This document shows, in pieces, positions 24,601 to 32,457 of a stretch of 39,609 nucleotides of DNA. Below the pieces are notes generated by a model, which had not been told where the DNA came from, ran no database searches, and was given only the letters and a program-made list of their open reading frames with translations. Within the stretch, counting starts at the first letter, position 1, and each line of letters opens with the position of its first letter. The stretch lies in assembly GCA_028864885.1 (NCBI GenBank), contig JAGWLR010000026.1:1-39609 (forward strand), read 5' to 3'. The DNA comes from Burkholderiales bacterium. Its GTDB lineage: Bacteria > Pseudomonadota > Gammaproteobacteria > Burkholderiales > Burkholderiaceae_C. A program made the translations under genes and the position numbers.

Positions 24601-25053
24601 TCAACGCTCGGCCTCCTTGCGCAGCAGTCGATCGACCCGCGCCTGGGCCCGGTTCTTGACCAGGAAACGCTCGAAGGCAGAAAAATCGCGCATCAACTGC
24701 TGTCCTTTCACAGAACAGCTCGACAGCCGATTTTGTTGTTCGGTTTTGCTCAGCGTGGTCCAGCGCTTTTCGGCGGCCTTGAGCATCTGGTCAGCCTCAG
24801 GGTTACGCAGGCCCTTTTTGTAAGCCTGAGCCACGAAGGCAAATCCCAACTCGGTGTCGGCCAGGATGGCGCGATCGCGGGCATCAGAGCGGGGTTGTGC
24901 TTGGCGCTCGACGACCCTCGCCTCAAACGCAGCTGCACAGTCAGACGCCTCAACGAAAAAGGGCGGAGGTGCCGGCGGCGCTGGCGGAGTTTCAGCCAGC
25001 GCCGTCGCAGACCATATCGTGGCCATGAAAGCAGTCAGCAAAACAATGCGCAT
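24601..25053 (-). CDS. Small exported hypothetical protein
   Basis: 150 residues. A signal peptide (MRIVLLTAFMATIWSATALA) is followed by a Pro-rich linker (TPPAPPAPPPF) and a helical domain with two Cys (in EASDCAAAFEARV and RLSSCSVKGQQL), probably joined as a disulphide in the periplasm. The tail is strongly basic (NRAQARVDRLLRKEAER). I do not recognise a named family; such Pro-linked, helical exported proteins are common and uncharacterised in Burkholderiales. It stands alone, convergent with the metal sensor kinase and co-directional with the phosphoesterase gene 42 bp upstream. Confidence 0.7.
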   Translation of the reverse strand: MRIVLLTAFMATIWSATALAETPPAPPAPPPFFVEASDCAAAFEARVVERQAQPRSDARDRAILADTELGFAFVAQAYKKGLRNPEADQMLKAAEKRWTTLSKTEQQNRLSSCSVKGQQLMRDFSAFERFLVKNRAQARVDRLLRKEAER

Positions 25054-25095
25054 GGGATGATGGTACTACCCCACGCGCCTTTTTGCTTACCCGGA

Positions 25096-26391
25096 TCAAT
25101 GCATCCAGTCGTCTTCGTCACGACGGCCGTGACCCTCTGCAAACAAGTCTGACATCACTTGCGTGTTTTTGTCACAAGCGTGATTCAGGCAGGGCAGATT
25201 GAAACCCGACTCCAGGCTGCGCAGCAGCGAGAAGTGGTCGTAGCTGGCCGCACTGCTGACTTTGTGGGCGCCGTAGTTGGTGTCCACAATCGTCATCACC
25301 TGGTTGTTGTTGGGCAACGTGCTGTAATCGTTTTCATCCCAGACCACCACGATGGCATTGCGGCCCTTGTGCCAAGCGGGCGAATGCTTGATCGAAGACA
25401 CGATTTCCTTCACGGTATTGTCACCGCGCTGAATCAAGGCCGGGTTCAAGCCTGCTTGCGATCCATCGCTTTTGGGGTCGTAGTTGCAGAATGCACCCGC
25501 ATTGCCACGGCCGTGCTGGTCATTGCATTGGTTCGGGGCGATGAACGACAGCGAGGGCACATGACCCGTGGCCAGATCGGCATACAGACCCTTGGGGCCA
25601 TTGAAGCCGACCATGTTGCGCATGCTGTTGGCCGGATCCATGCCTTCTTGCACGCTGGCGAAATACGCAAACGGGTTGTGCTTGGCCGCGTACAAAGCCA
25701 CCACATTGGCTTGCGACAGCGGCGGGTTCAGCGTGGGCTTGATCTGGCTGAAATCGGTGTGGTTGGTGAAATGGCCATCGCTGTAGTCAACGCCATCAGC
25801 GCCTTGGGCAGGCAGGTCTTCCTGATAGCTCTTCCAGCTCAGGCCAGCGCGCACCAATTGATCGGCAATCGTGATCCCAACGGTGTGAGGATCGGCCGGC
25901 ACCGAGCGCACGCCATCGATGTTGGCCTCACCGGGGGCACCCTGCACTTCGTTCACGGTGTCGATGGCGGGGGTGGTCGCGTCTGAGCCCATGCCAGCGA
26001 TCGGGCAGATCTTGCCACTGGGGGGGTTATCGGTGTTGGCCACACCGGAAACCAGGTTCGAGGAACAAGCCGTGTTGTGCCAGTCAGGTGCGTTGTCGCT
26101 TTGCACGCCGAAGTTGGAGCCACCCACGATTTCCAGATAGTTGGTCAGGCTGGGATGGCCGACAGCAAAGTAATGCGTGGCCAGATTGGCTGACTTGGCA
26201 TAGTGGTTGATGAAGGGGGCGTTCGGGTTGTTCAGCAATTGGCTGTAGCCATGGTTTTCCATGACCACCACGAACACGTGATCCAGGTGAGGAACGCCGT
26301 GGGGCACGGCGCCTTCAGCTGCGTGAACTTGAAGCGAGGTCATGCCGGCGACCAAGGCTGCTGCCGACAAAAGAGTGTGTTTGAACTTCAT
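25096..26391 (-). CDS. Secreted phosphoesterase (phospholipase C/acid phosphatase superfamily)
   Basis: 431 residues. The signal peptide covers about 1-24 (LLSAAALVAGMTSLQVHA). The catalytic start HLDHVFVVVMENHGYSQLL is the phosphoesterase motif with the metal-binding Glu-Asn, followed by HYFAVGHPSLTNYLEIVGG, where Ser/Thr acts as nucleophile in this superfamily. The second metal site is IVVVWDEND, and SYDHFSLLRSLESGF contains the late Asp-His. Members (AcpA, PLC-like, eukaryotic-type acid phosphatases) hydrolyse phosphate esters outside the cytoplasm. The start at 26391 opens the signal peptide. Exact substrate is unknown. Confidence 0.85.
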   Translation of the reverse strand: MKFKHTLLSAAALVAGMTSLQVHAAEGAVPHGVPHLDHVFVVVMENHGYSQLLNNPNAPFINHYAKSANLATHYFAVGHPSLTNYLEIVGGSNFGVQSDNAPDWHNTACSSNLVSGVANTDNPPSGKICPIAGMGSDATTPAIDTVNEVQGAPGEANIDGVRSVPADPHTVGITIADQLVRAGLSWKSYQEDLPAQGADGVDYSDGHFTNHTDFSQIKPTLNPPLSQANVVALYAAKHNPFAYFASVQEGMDPANSMRNMVGFNGPKGLYADLATGHVPSLSFIAPNQCNDQHGRGNAGAFCNYDPKSDGSQAGLNPALIQRGDNTVKEIVSSIKHSPAWHKGRNAIVVVWDENDYSTLPNNNQVMTIVDTNYGAHKVSSAASYDHFSLLRSLESGFNLPCLNHACDKNTQVMSDLFAEGHGRRDEDDWMH

Positions 26392-26595
26392 GGGATTCCT
26401 GCCTCCAAAAAAACATAGGGGGGAACAAAGCAGGGACGTTCCTGCAGCCGTCGACTCTAGAAACCGCACAAGTCGGATTCATGACGCACCGCTTGTGCGC
26501 CAACTGCTTTGTATTTCTTTACATTCCAAGGCCTTGCGCTTGATCGGCTAGAGTGGTGTGTCGTTCCTGTTTTTGTCTCTCGCCCGCACCCAACC
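26392..26595. promoter_or_regulatory. Divergent intergenic region with a spaced dyad
   Basis: This 204-bp gap separates the phosphoesterase gene (minus) from the gene at 26596 (plus) and holds no gene. CGCACAAG 26465-26472 and CTTGTGCG 26492-26499 are perfect 8-bp arms 19 bp apart. Their place between divergent genes fits an operator, but no known consensus is matched, and no PHO-box-like repeat was seen despite the phosphatase-type neighbour. Confidence 0.25.
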
Positions 26596-27270
26596 ATGTC
26601 CAGACTGACCGCCGAATGGCAACGCCTGTTTCAACTGAGCCCCGACAACGCGGCTTTGATGAGCCCAGAGGGACACGGTCGAGCCTTGGTCATCGAGTTC
26701 ACGGGGCCGGATGCCTGGCCCGCCTGCTCGGCCATCTGGGACCGCGCCCAGACAGAGTTCGGCTGGCCTGCGCCGGCCATCGCGGTCAACGGGCGCAATG
26801 GCTATCAGCTTTGGATGTCGCTGAAACGGCCAACGCCCGCGGCGCTTGCCCACGCCTGGGTGCGGCGGCTCGCAGCGCTGGCCCAAGGTCTGATCGAGGC
26901 CCGCTGCATTCAGATCCACCCCTCGTCGCCCGAACCCACCGCGCACGTGCCAGATTGGATCCAGGCCATCCCCCGGCAACAAGGCGAACAGGATCAGTGG
27001 TCGGCTTTTGTGACCCGTGACCTGACTCCGGTATTCGAAGACAGCCCCTGGCTCGACATCCCGCCCAGCCCCGACGGCCAGGCCGACTTGCTGGCGGCGC
27101 TGCAGAGCATCGACACCCTCGCCGTGCCCGAGGCAGACGAGGCTCCGGTGTTCAAGCCAGACCAGCAGCCCTCGCCTCGGCAGTTCCTGCTTCAGGTCAT
27201 GCACGATCCATCGGCCCCGCTGGCCTTGCGAATCGAAGCGGCCAAAGCACTCTTGCCCTATTCGCCCTGA
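26596..27270 (+). CDS. Unrecognised cytoplasmic protein with terminase-small-like C terminus
   Basis: 224 residues, no signal or membrane segment. The first 120 residues (MSRLTAEWQRLFQLSPDN, VIEFTGPDAWPACSAIWDRA, VNGRNGYQLWMSLKRPTPAA) could form an alpha/beta domain and mention no family I can name. The last 30 residues contain QVMHDPSAPLALRIEAAKALLPY, resembling a helical segment seen in some phage terminase small subunits and related hypothetical proteins. No other phage gene is nearby, so a prophage link is not supported. The start at 26596 is chosen on composition; the open frame upstream is not protein-like. Confidence 0.6.
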   Translation: MSRLTAEWQRLFQLSPDNAALMSPEGHGRALVIEFTGPDAWPACSAIWDRAQTEFGWPAPAIAVNGRNGYQLWMSLKRPTPAALAHAWVRRLAALAQGLIEARCIQIHPSSPEPTAHVPDWIQAIPRQQGEQDQWSAFVTRDLTPVFEDSPWLDIPPSPDGQADLLAALQSIDTLAVPEADEAPVFKPDQQPSPRQFLLQVMHDPSAPLALRIEAAKALLPYSP

Positions 27271-27276
27271 GGTCAA

Positions 27277-27319
27277 GTTAGGGAGACACGCCTTCATGGT
27301 AGCCCCCTAACCCTTGGGG
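27277..27319. promoter_or_regulatory. Overlapping dyads upstream of the haem-protein gene
   Basis: GTTAGGG 27277-27283 pairs with CCCTAAC 27305-27311, and CCCCC from 27303 pairs with GGGG 27316-27319. The two dyads share bases, so they exclude each other. They begin 7 bp after the stop of the preceding gene and lie about 135 bp before the start at 27455. They could end the first transcript or act as an operator for the second gene; sequence does not decide. Confidence 0.3.
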
Positions 27320-27454
27320 AGCACCATTCGACGCCGCACTCTATAGTCCCAAGCGCAGTCGTTCCCTTCTCGCGCAGTAAGCCCCTGGCCGTCAGGAGGC
27401 TGAATTCAGCATCACGGCTGCCTTGGGCATTCCTATCCACTTCAGGAGAGTGCA

Positions 27455-29179
27455 ATGTCTAAGTTTTCTCACTTGGTTTGGGGTACGGCGCTGGGCATCA
27501 GCCTCGGTGCCCACGCCCAACCCGTCCCCACCGATCCCTCTGGTGGCTGCCCGATCCCTGCAGCCACGGTGGCCAGCTTCTTTGAAAGTGGCGCGGTGTC
27601 ACTCAACGGTGTCGTCAAGCCCGCCGACAGCACAGTGGTCCCCGTCCCGAATTGCGGCTTCTTTGAATGGACCGAGCAGATGTTCTTGTGGCTGACCTCG
27701 CCAGCCCCCGCCCATTACGGTGGCGGCAGCCGGGTCATGTTCTCGCCGCAATTCTTCACGGTCACCCCCGAAGACGCCACCGGCCGTCGCACCTTCTTGC
27801 CCAACTCATCGGGCCTGCCCATCAACATGTTCTTGCGTGCGATGGAAACCGGCCCCCATGGCTTGCCCATCGTGATGTCGCGCACCGGGCAGGTGGTCGA
27901 AGTTCAAAAAGAACGGCGAGGGATGAAGCCGCCGGTCCTGCGCCTGCCCACTGGCAAGACCTTGCCGATCTCACGCATCAAGCAGGTCCGCATCAGCCCT
28001 GAAGGCCGGCTCGACTTCATCGGGGCCCGCGGCATCCAGATTAAGCCACGCATGCTGAAGCTGACACCGGCGGTGCGGCAACGCATCCTGATGGCGCCCG
28101 ATCATGCGGTTCGCATGGTGCCCATTGCCGCTTTCAAGTCTGCCATCCAGGCTCGCAAGATCATCATCAACAAGATTCCGATCTTCCTCGATCCAGCGGG
28201 CAACGTGATCGACGTGGAGCCAGGTCAAGCGGACAGCGGGGTGCTGATTTCGCAGGGCGGCTCACTGATCTACTACATCACCTCAGTCAACGATGTGTTT
28301 GCCTACCACCGCTCGATGCAGCCAGCGGGCGTGATCCCTTTCAACACGACCCTGAAGTTCCCGATGACCCTGGCCGACGTGAACCCTGTGGTGGCATTTG
28401 CCGCCAGCAAGGGCCACACCATCCAGGATCCCCAAGCCCTGGCCATCGAAACCAAATCGAGCTGGATCGAGGCCAGCGCCGTGTCGAACCCGGCGGACTA
28501 CATCCAGGTCAGTGCCGTGGTCCCCACCTTCAACAAAAGTGATCCCAACAACTGGGTTCCGAATGGACAGGCCACGGTCAAGCTGGTGATGGTGGGGCTG
28601 CACGTGGTGGGGTCGACCAATGGACACGGCGAGATGGTGTGGGGCACCTTTGAGCACCTGGGCAATGCTCCCAGCGCCACCTATGCCTACAACTCGACCA
28701 GCGGCCTCAAGACCGTGCCGCAAAACACCCATGGAACTTGGTTGTTCACGCCGGATGGCTCTGCAGGCCCCTTCAACACCACCGGCAACAGTTGGACGGG
28801 CACGGCCATCACCGGCACCCCGGTGGCCCCGGCAGCAATCTTGCGTGCCAAGCCTTGGGGCACCAATGACGGGGGTAATCCGGCCAATGCGGCGGGCTTG
28901 AACACCCAAGTGATTTCAGCTAATGCCAGCGTGATCTCGCAACTCGACCCGGCCGATGTGCGGCGGCTGTACTTTCAGTTGGGTACCACCTGGACCATTG
29001 GTGGTGCGGCACCGAACGGAGGCAATGAAGTGGGCACGAACCATTTGGCCAACGCCACGATGGAAACCTTTGCCCAAGGCACCACGCCTTCAGACCCGAG
29101 CTCGAACTGCTTTGCCTGTCATGGCACCAACACCGTGGTCGTCAGCCACGTTTATCCGGCCCTGAAGCCTTTGCCTTGA
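27455..29179 (+). CDS. Large exported protein with one C-terminal haem c site
   Basis: 574 residues. The signal peptide is about 1-22 (LVWGTALGISLGAHA). Most of the chain lacks a recognised domain: Cys31 and Cys67 may form a disulphide, a basic insert lies at about 150-215 (QKERRGMKPPVLRLPTGK, ARGIQIKPRMLKLTP) and beta-rich text follows (SGVLISQGGSLIYYITSVND). The only haem-attachment motif is C552-F-A-C555-H556, 19 residues from the end, with His565 as a possible axial ligand. AGGAGAG lies 4 nt before the ATG. The role is probably periplasmic electron transfer or catalysis; the family is known to me only as hypothetical cytochrome-like proteins. Confidence 0.7.
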   Translation: MSKFSHLVWGTALGISLGAHAQPVPTDPSGGCPIPAATVASFFESGAVSLNGVVKPADSTVVPVPNCGFFEWTEQMFLWLTSPAPAHYGGGSRVMFSPQFFTVTPEDATGRRTFLPNSSGLPINMFLRAMETGPHGLPIVMSRTGQVVEVQKERRGMKPPVLRLPTGKTLPISRIKQVRISPEGRLDFIGARGIQIKPRMLKLTPAVRQRILMAPDHAVRMVPIAAFKSAIQARKIIINKIPIFLDPAGNVIDVEPGQADSGVLISQGGSLIYYITSVNDVFAYHRSMQPAGVIPFNTTLKFPMTLADVNPVVAFAASKGHTIQDPQALAIETKSSWIEASAVSNPADYIQVSAVVPTFNKSDPNNWVPNGQATVKLVMVGLHVVGSTNGHGEMVWGTFEHLGNAPSATYAYNSTSGLKTVPQNTHGTWLFTPDGSAGPFNTTGNSWTGTAITGTPVAPAAILRAKPWGTNDGGNPANAAGLNTQVISANASVISQLDPADVRRLYFQLGTTWTIGGAAPNGGNEVGTNHLANATMETFAQGTTPSDPSSNCFACHGTNTVVVSHVYPALKPLP

Positions 29180-29795
29180 CAGGGCGGGGCTTCTTGCCTG
29201 CTTTGGCATCGGTCAAGGTCAAACTCTGATTGACCTGATCCAGCCAAAGCAGGGTCTCCATCTGCGCCAGAAACCGCCTGAGGTAATCCGGCGAGAGATA
29301 TCTCATCAAGGTGAGAGACCTCAACATCAAGCGATGCGAATTCAAAGGCCCTGCCTGCTCCGGCGCCCGACCCATCGCGCGATCCAGTTGCTGCTGCACG
29401 GCAATCTTCGACCATGCTTCGCTGAAGCGCCGCACGCTCTTCATCTGCGCCGGGTCAACTGCGTCCACCTCCAAACCTGATGGGGCGTCCTGCGTCCTCA
29501 ATGACTCGAGATAGGTCGTCAGCGAACGCAAAGGCGATTCGCTCGCCGCCTTGGATGGCAGGGCCAGATTCGTGTCGACACCGATGTGGGCTGTTTGGGT
29601 TTGTACCCGCTGCGCCAGCGCCTGCAGGCCCTCTTGCAAACGGGCATGCAGCAACCGCTGCACGGGCTCGGGCTGCGAAGGCAAACGCCGCGCCAGGGCC
29701 TGCAGTTGTTGCCAACGCATCGGGTCAAGCCGATCAGCCCCCACTTGCTGAAGGGAAGCCAGCGTCAACGGGGCATCGGGGGTGACCTCACTCAT
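29142..29795 (-). CDS. DUF2894 protein, fourth gene of the motor-like operon
   Basis: 217 residues, largely helical, no signal or membrane segment. It matches DUF2894: PMRWQQLQALARRLPSQPEP, VQRLLHARLQEGL near the N terminus; ESPLRSLTTYLESLR in the middle; RRFSEAWSKIAVQQQLDRAM and HRLMLRSLTLMRYLSPDYLR toward the end; then a basic Lys/Pro tail (KKPRPVKAKASG). The function is unknown. It overlaps the OmpA-like gene by 8 nt, so it is made together with the channel pair and is presumably a cytoplasmic component. Its 3' end overlaps the convergent haem-protein gene by 38 bp. Confidence 0.85.
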   Translation of the reverse strand: MSEVTPDAPLTLASLQQVGADRLDPMRWQQLQALARRLPSQPEPVQRLLHARLQEGLQALAQRVQTQTAHIGVDTNLALPSKAASESPLRSLTTYLESLRTQDAPSGLEVDAVDPAQMKSVRRFSEAWSKIAVQQQLDRAMGRAPEQAGPLNSHRLMLRSLTLMRYLSPDYLRRFLAQMETLLWLDQVNQSLTLTDAKAGKKPRPVKAKASGPDKRG

Positions 29796-30438
29796 GCGGC
29801 GCTGCCTGATTGTTGGTGGTGCGGGGCACGGGGGCCATCTCGACTCGGCGATTGAGCGCCCGGCCCTTCTCGTCGTCGTTCGATGCCACGGGTTGCTGCG
29901 AACCGAACGCGGCGGCGAACACCTGCGAGGCCGGCATGCCTTCTTCGATCAAAGCCCGCGTCACGGTCAGGGCCCGCTCGGCCGATAGCTCCAGGTTGTC
30001 GGCAAATCGGGTGCCATTGCGCAAGCGTTTGTCGTCAGTGAAGCCGCTGACCATCAACATCTCATTGTGATCCCCCAGGTACACCCGCAATGGCGGAATC
30101 AAGCTTTTCAAGAGCTGGCGACCATCGCTGCGCAACTCATCCGATCCGACATCGAACAGCACGCTGCCGCTGATGCCGATGCGGCCGTTCGTCAAGGTGA
30201 TGCGGCCCGATGCAAGCGGGCCAGCCAGTGCATGCTCCAAAGCGATCCGGCGTTGTTCTTCGATGTGGCGTTTTTCGACTTCTTCCTTCAGGCTCGACAT
30301 CAGGTCGATCTGCACCACCAGCACACCCACCAGGATCAGCACGAACGCGCCCAGCAGCCCGGACATCAGGTCGCCGAAAACAGCCCAGACCGGCGCCGTC
30401 TGCTCGACGGCATCGTCCCGATCGTCGAGCTCCATCAT
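29788..30438 (-). CDS. MotB/ZorB-like stator protein with OmpA domain
   Basis: 216 residues. A single helix about 24-46 begins FGDLMSGLLGAFVLILVGVL; Asp23 sits where MotB and ZorB carry the proton-binding Asp. A short helical linker follows, then an OmpA C-like peptidoglycan-binding domain (about 80-205): SGSVLFDVGSDELRSDG, VSGFTDDKR, NLELSAERALTVTRALIEEG, AFGSQQPVASNDDEKGRALN and RRVEM. The start is MM at 30438, overlapping the DUF802 stop (ATGA). With the DUF802 channel it should form an ion-driven complex fixed to the cell wall. Confidence 0.85.
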   Translation of the reverse strand: MMELDDRDDAVEQTAPVWAVFGDLMSGLLGAFVLILVGVLVVQIDLMSSLKEEVEKRHIEEQRRIALEHALAGPLASGRITLTNGRIGISGSVLFDVGSDELRSDGRQLLKSLIPPLRVYLGDHNEMLMVSGFTDDKRLRNGTRFADNLELSAERALTVTRALIEEGMPASQVFAAAFGSQQPVASNDDEKGRALNRRVEMAPVPRTTNNQAAPHE

Positions 30439-32453
30439 GCAGCGCTCCGATCCAGCTCAGTGGCCTGCTTGGCGTGCAAGTGGCGCAGGTCTTCCAAGAT
30501 GCCCTGCTGCGAGGCGATGCTGAGGTCGATCACCTCGCGGGCCTGGGCTACGTAGTAAGCCAGCTGCTCGTCACTGCGCGACAGGCTCTGCTGAATCGCG
30601 CCATCGATGCGCTGCAGGCTATCGATGAGTTTTTCGTTGGTGGCCTGGAACTGCCGCACGCCCTGGCCAAACGCTTCGCCCAAGCTGGCCAATTCGACGG
30701 CGCTGGCCGACACATGGGCGGCCACATCGTCGACCTTGTCGGTCTGGCCCCCCAAGGCTTCGCTGAACCGATGGGCAGCCTGCTCCATCACGCTGGAGGC
30801 CGAGGCCACCAAGGTCGACACCGACGCGCGCTGCTCGTCCGCCGCTTGCTGGATCGACTGCATCAAGGCCCGCAGCGTTTCCATCATCGAGGTCCGCTCT
30901 TCCAGCGCCAGGTTGTCACGCTCGGTGAGGCGGGTCATCTCTTGCCGCAACTGACCAATCACCTCGGCAGCGGCCTGTGGCACTTCGGTGGCCGTTTGCA
31001 GCAGGCGTGTCATCGGGGCCTCAAGCGCATTACCCAAGGTAGCCAGGTGCGTGGCCACCGCTGCCTGCAGCTCATCCAGTCGGTCCACCGACGCTTGGCC
31101 ACGCTTCGCCTCTTCGTCGCGCAGAGCCTGCAGCTCGGTACGCCACACATCGGCCAGTTGGTTCATGCGCTGGCCTTGCGCCTCGATCCAGGCCGATTCT
31201 GAATCCATCCGGGCACGCACCATGGCCTCGGATTGAGACACGAGCTGGGCCACATCCTTGAGCGTGTCGCTCACATGCGCACTGGCGCGCTCCGTGATCT
31301 GGCCCGCGCTGGTCTCCAGGCTTTCGCACACGGCCTTCTGCTGATCCAACACCTGGGCGCCCACGCGCTGCCATTCATCCACCAGGGTGGATGACAAGGT
31401 GAGCAAGGATTGCGTCCAGGCGGCCAGTTGCTGCTGTAGCGAAGCACCCCACGTGTCGTTGACCGTGCGCACGGCACCGTCCAATTGCGTAGCAAGCCCT
31501 TGCAACTGTGCCTGGGTGGTGTCCAACAAGCGCTGATGGGTAAGCTGCGCATGCTGCGCCACTTGCTCCATGGCCGAGGCCACCACAGGTTGAATGCTCT
31601 CACCAGCCGCACGTGCACCGGCCTGCAAGCTGTCATGCAGCACCCGACCCACGGCCTGAGCCAATTCGCGATAAGCGCCCGATGCATCCTGATGGAATTG
31701 CTGTTGCTGGGTCAGCAAATGCTGATTCAACTGCTCGGCCCGGCGATCCATGCCGTCCATCATGGATTGCAGGCGATCAACGATGATGGGCATGGTTTGC
31801 GCCTGCACCTGCAAGGCCTTGAAGGTTTCCTGGCGCTGATGCACTTGCGAAAAGCGCTGAAACACCGTGGCAATGCGGGCATCCAGCTGGCGCACCACAT
31901 CGAGCCGCTCACGTCGGCTGATGGCCGCCATCAGGCCCAGCATGGCCGACGTGGCCACCCCGGCCACCGAAGTGCCAAACGACAAGCCCAAGCCCTTGAT
32001 GGGCGCTGACAGGGCGCCACGGATGGCTTGCAAATCCGTCGAGCCTTCGAGCGCGAACACGGCGCCCTTGAAGGTGGCCACCATGCCCAAAAATGTACCC
32101 AGCATGCCCAGCATCACCAGCAAACCCACGAGGTAAGGCGTCAAGGCCGGGCCCGGCAAGCCCACGCGCTCACCTTCGATGCGCAGACGCACCGATTGCT
32201 GCAAGACCGGAGGCACCTGGCTCAACCAAGCCCCCAAGTCTTCCACGGGGGTCAAGGCCTGCGACACCGCCGCAGCCAGATTCGAGGTCGCTTCGCGGAA
32301 CCGCTTCAGCTCCAAGGCCCCGATCAGGTACACCCCTGCAATCACCAGCGACATCGTCAAAGCCATCCAGCTGTAGCCAATGAAGCCCACCGCCACCCAA
32401 GCCACGGCCGTCAGGCCCAGGGCGAAAATCGCCGCCATCACAAATCTGTTCAT
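30435..32453 (-). CDS. DUF802 protein: MotA/ZorA-like channel with a long helical tail
   Basis: 672 residues. N-terminal helices lie at about 5-25 and 29-48. A MotA/TolQ/ExbB-type pair follows: TM3 about 106-127 with LVMLGMLGTFLGMVATFKG and TM4 about 153-178 with GLGLSFGTSVAGVATSAML. From about residue 185 to the end the chain is Gln/Glu/Ala-rich and predicted helical, about 480 residues in the cytoplasm, with DUF802 text near the C terminus. ZorA of Zorya defence has the same order (channel, then intracellular tail). It starts 4 bp after the DUF3348 stop and overlaps the OmpA-like gene by ATGA. Confidence 0.85.
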   Translation of the reverse strand: MNRFVMAAIFALGLTAVAWVAVGFIGYSWMALTMSLVIAGVYLIGALELKRFREATSNLAAAVSQALTPVEDLGAWLSQVPPVLQQSVRLRIEGERVGLPGPALTPYLVGLLVMLGMLGTFLGMVATFKGAVFALEGSTDLQAIRGALSAPIKGLGLSFGTSVAGVATSAMLGLMAAISRRERLDVVRQLDARIATVFQRFSQVHQRQETFKALQVQAQTMPIIVDRLQSMMDGMDRRAEQLNQHLLTQQQQFHQDASGAYRELAQAVGRVLHDSLQAGARAAGESIQPVVASAMEQVAQHAQLTHQRLLDTTQAQLQGLATQLDGAVRTVNDTWGASLQQQLAAWTQSLLTLSSTLVDEWQRVGAQVLDQQKAVCESLETSAGQITERASAHVSDTLKDVAQLVSQSEAMVRARMDSESAWIEAQGQRMNQLADVWRTELQALRDEEAKRGQASVDRLDELQAAVATHLATLGNALEAPMTRLLQTATEVPQAAAEVIGQLRQEMTRLTERDNLALEERTSMMETLRALMQSIQQAADEQRASVSTLVASASSVMEQAAHRFSEALGGQTDKVDDVAAHVSASAVELASLGEAFGQGVRQFQATNEKLIDSLQRIDGAIQQSLSRSDEQLAYYVAQAREVIDLSIASQQGILEDLRHLHAKQATELDRSAA

Positions 32454-32457
32454 TGCT

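Noticed and set aside
26596-27270. A prophage region
   Set aside because: Only one weak C-terminal resemblance to a packaging protein is present; no integrase, capsid, tail or lysis genes flank it.
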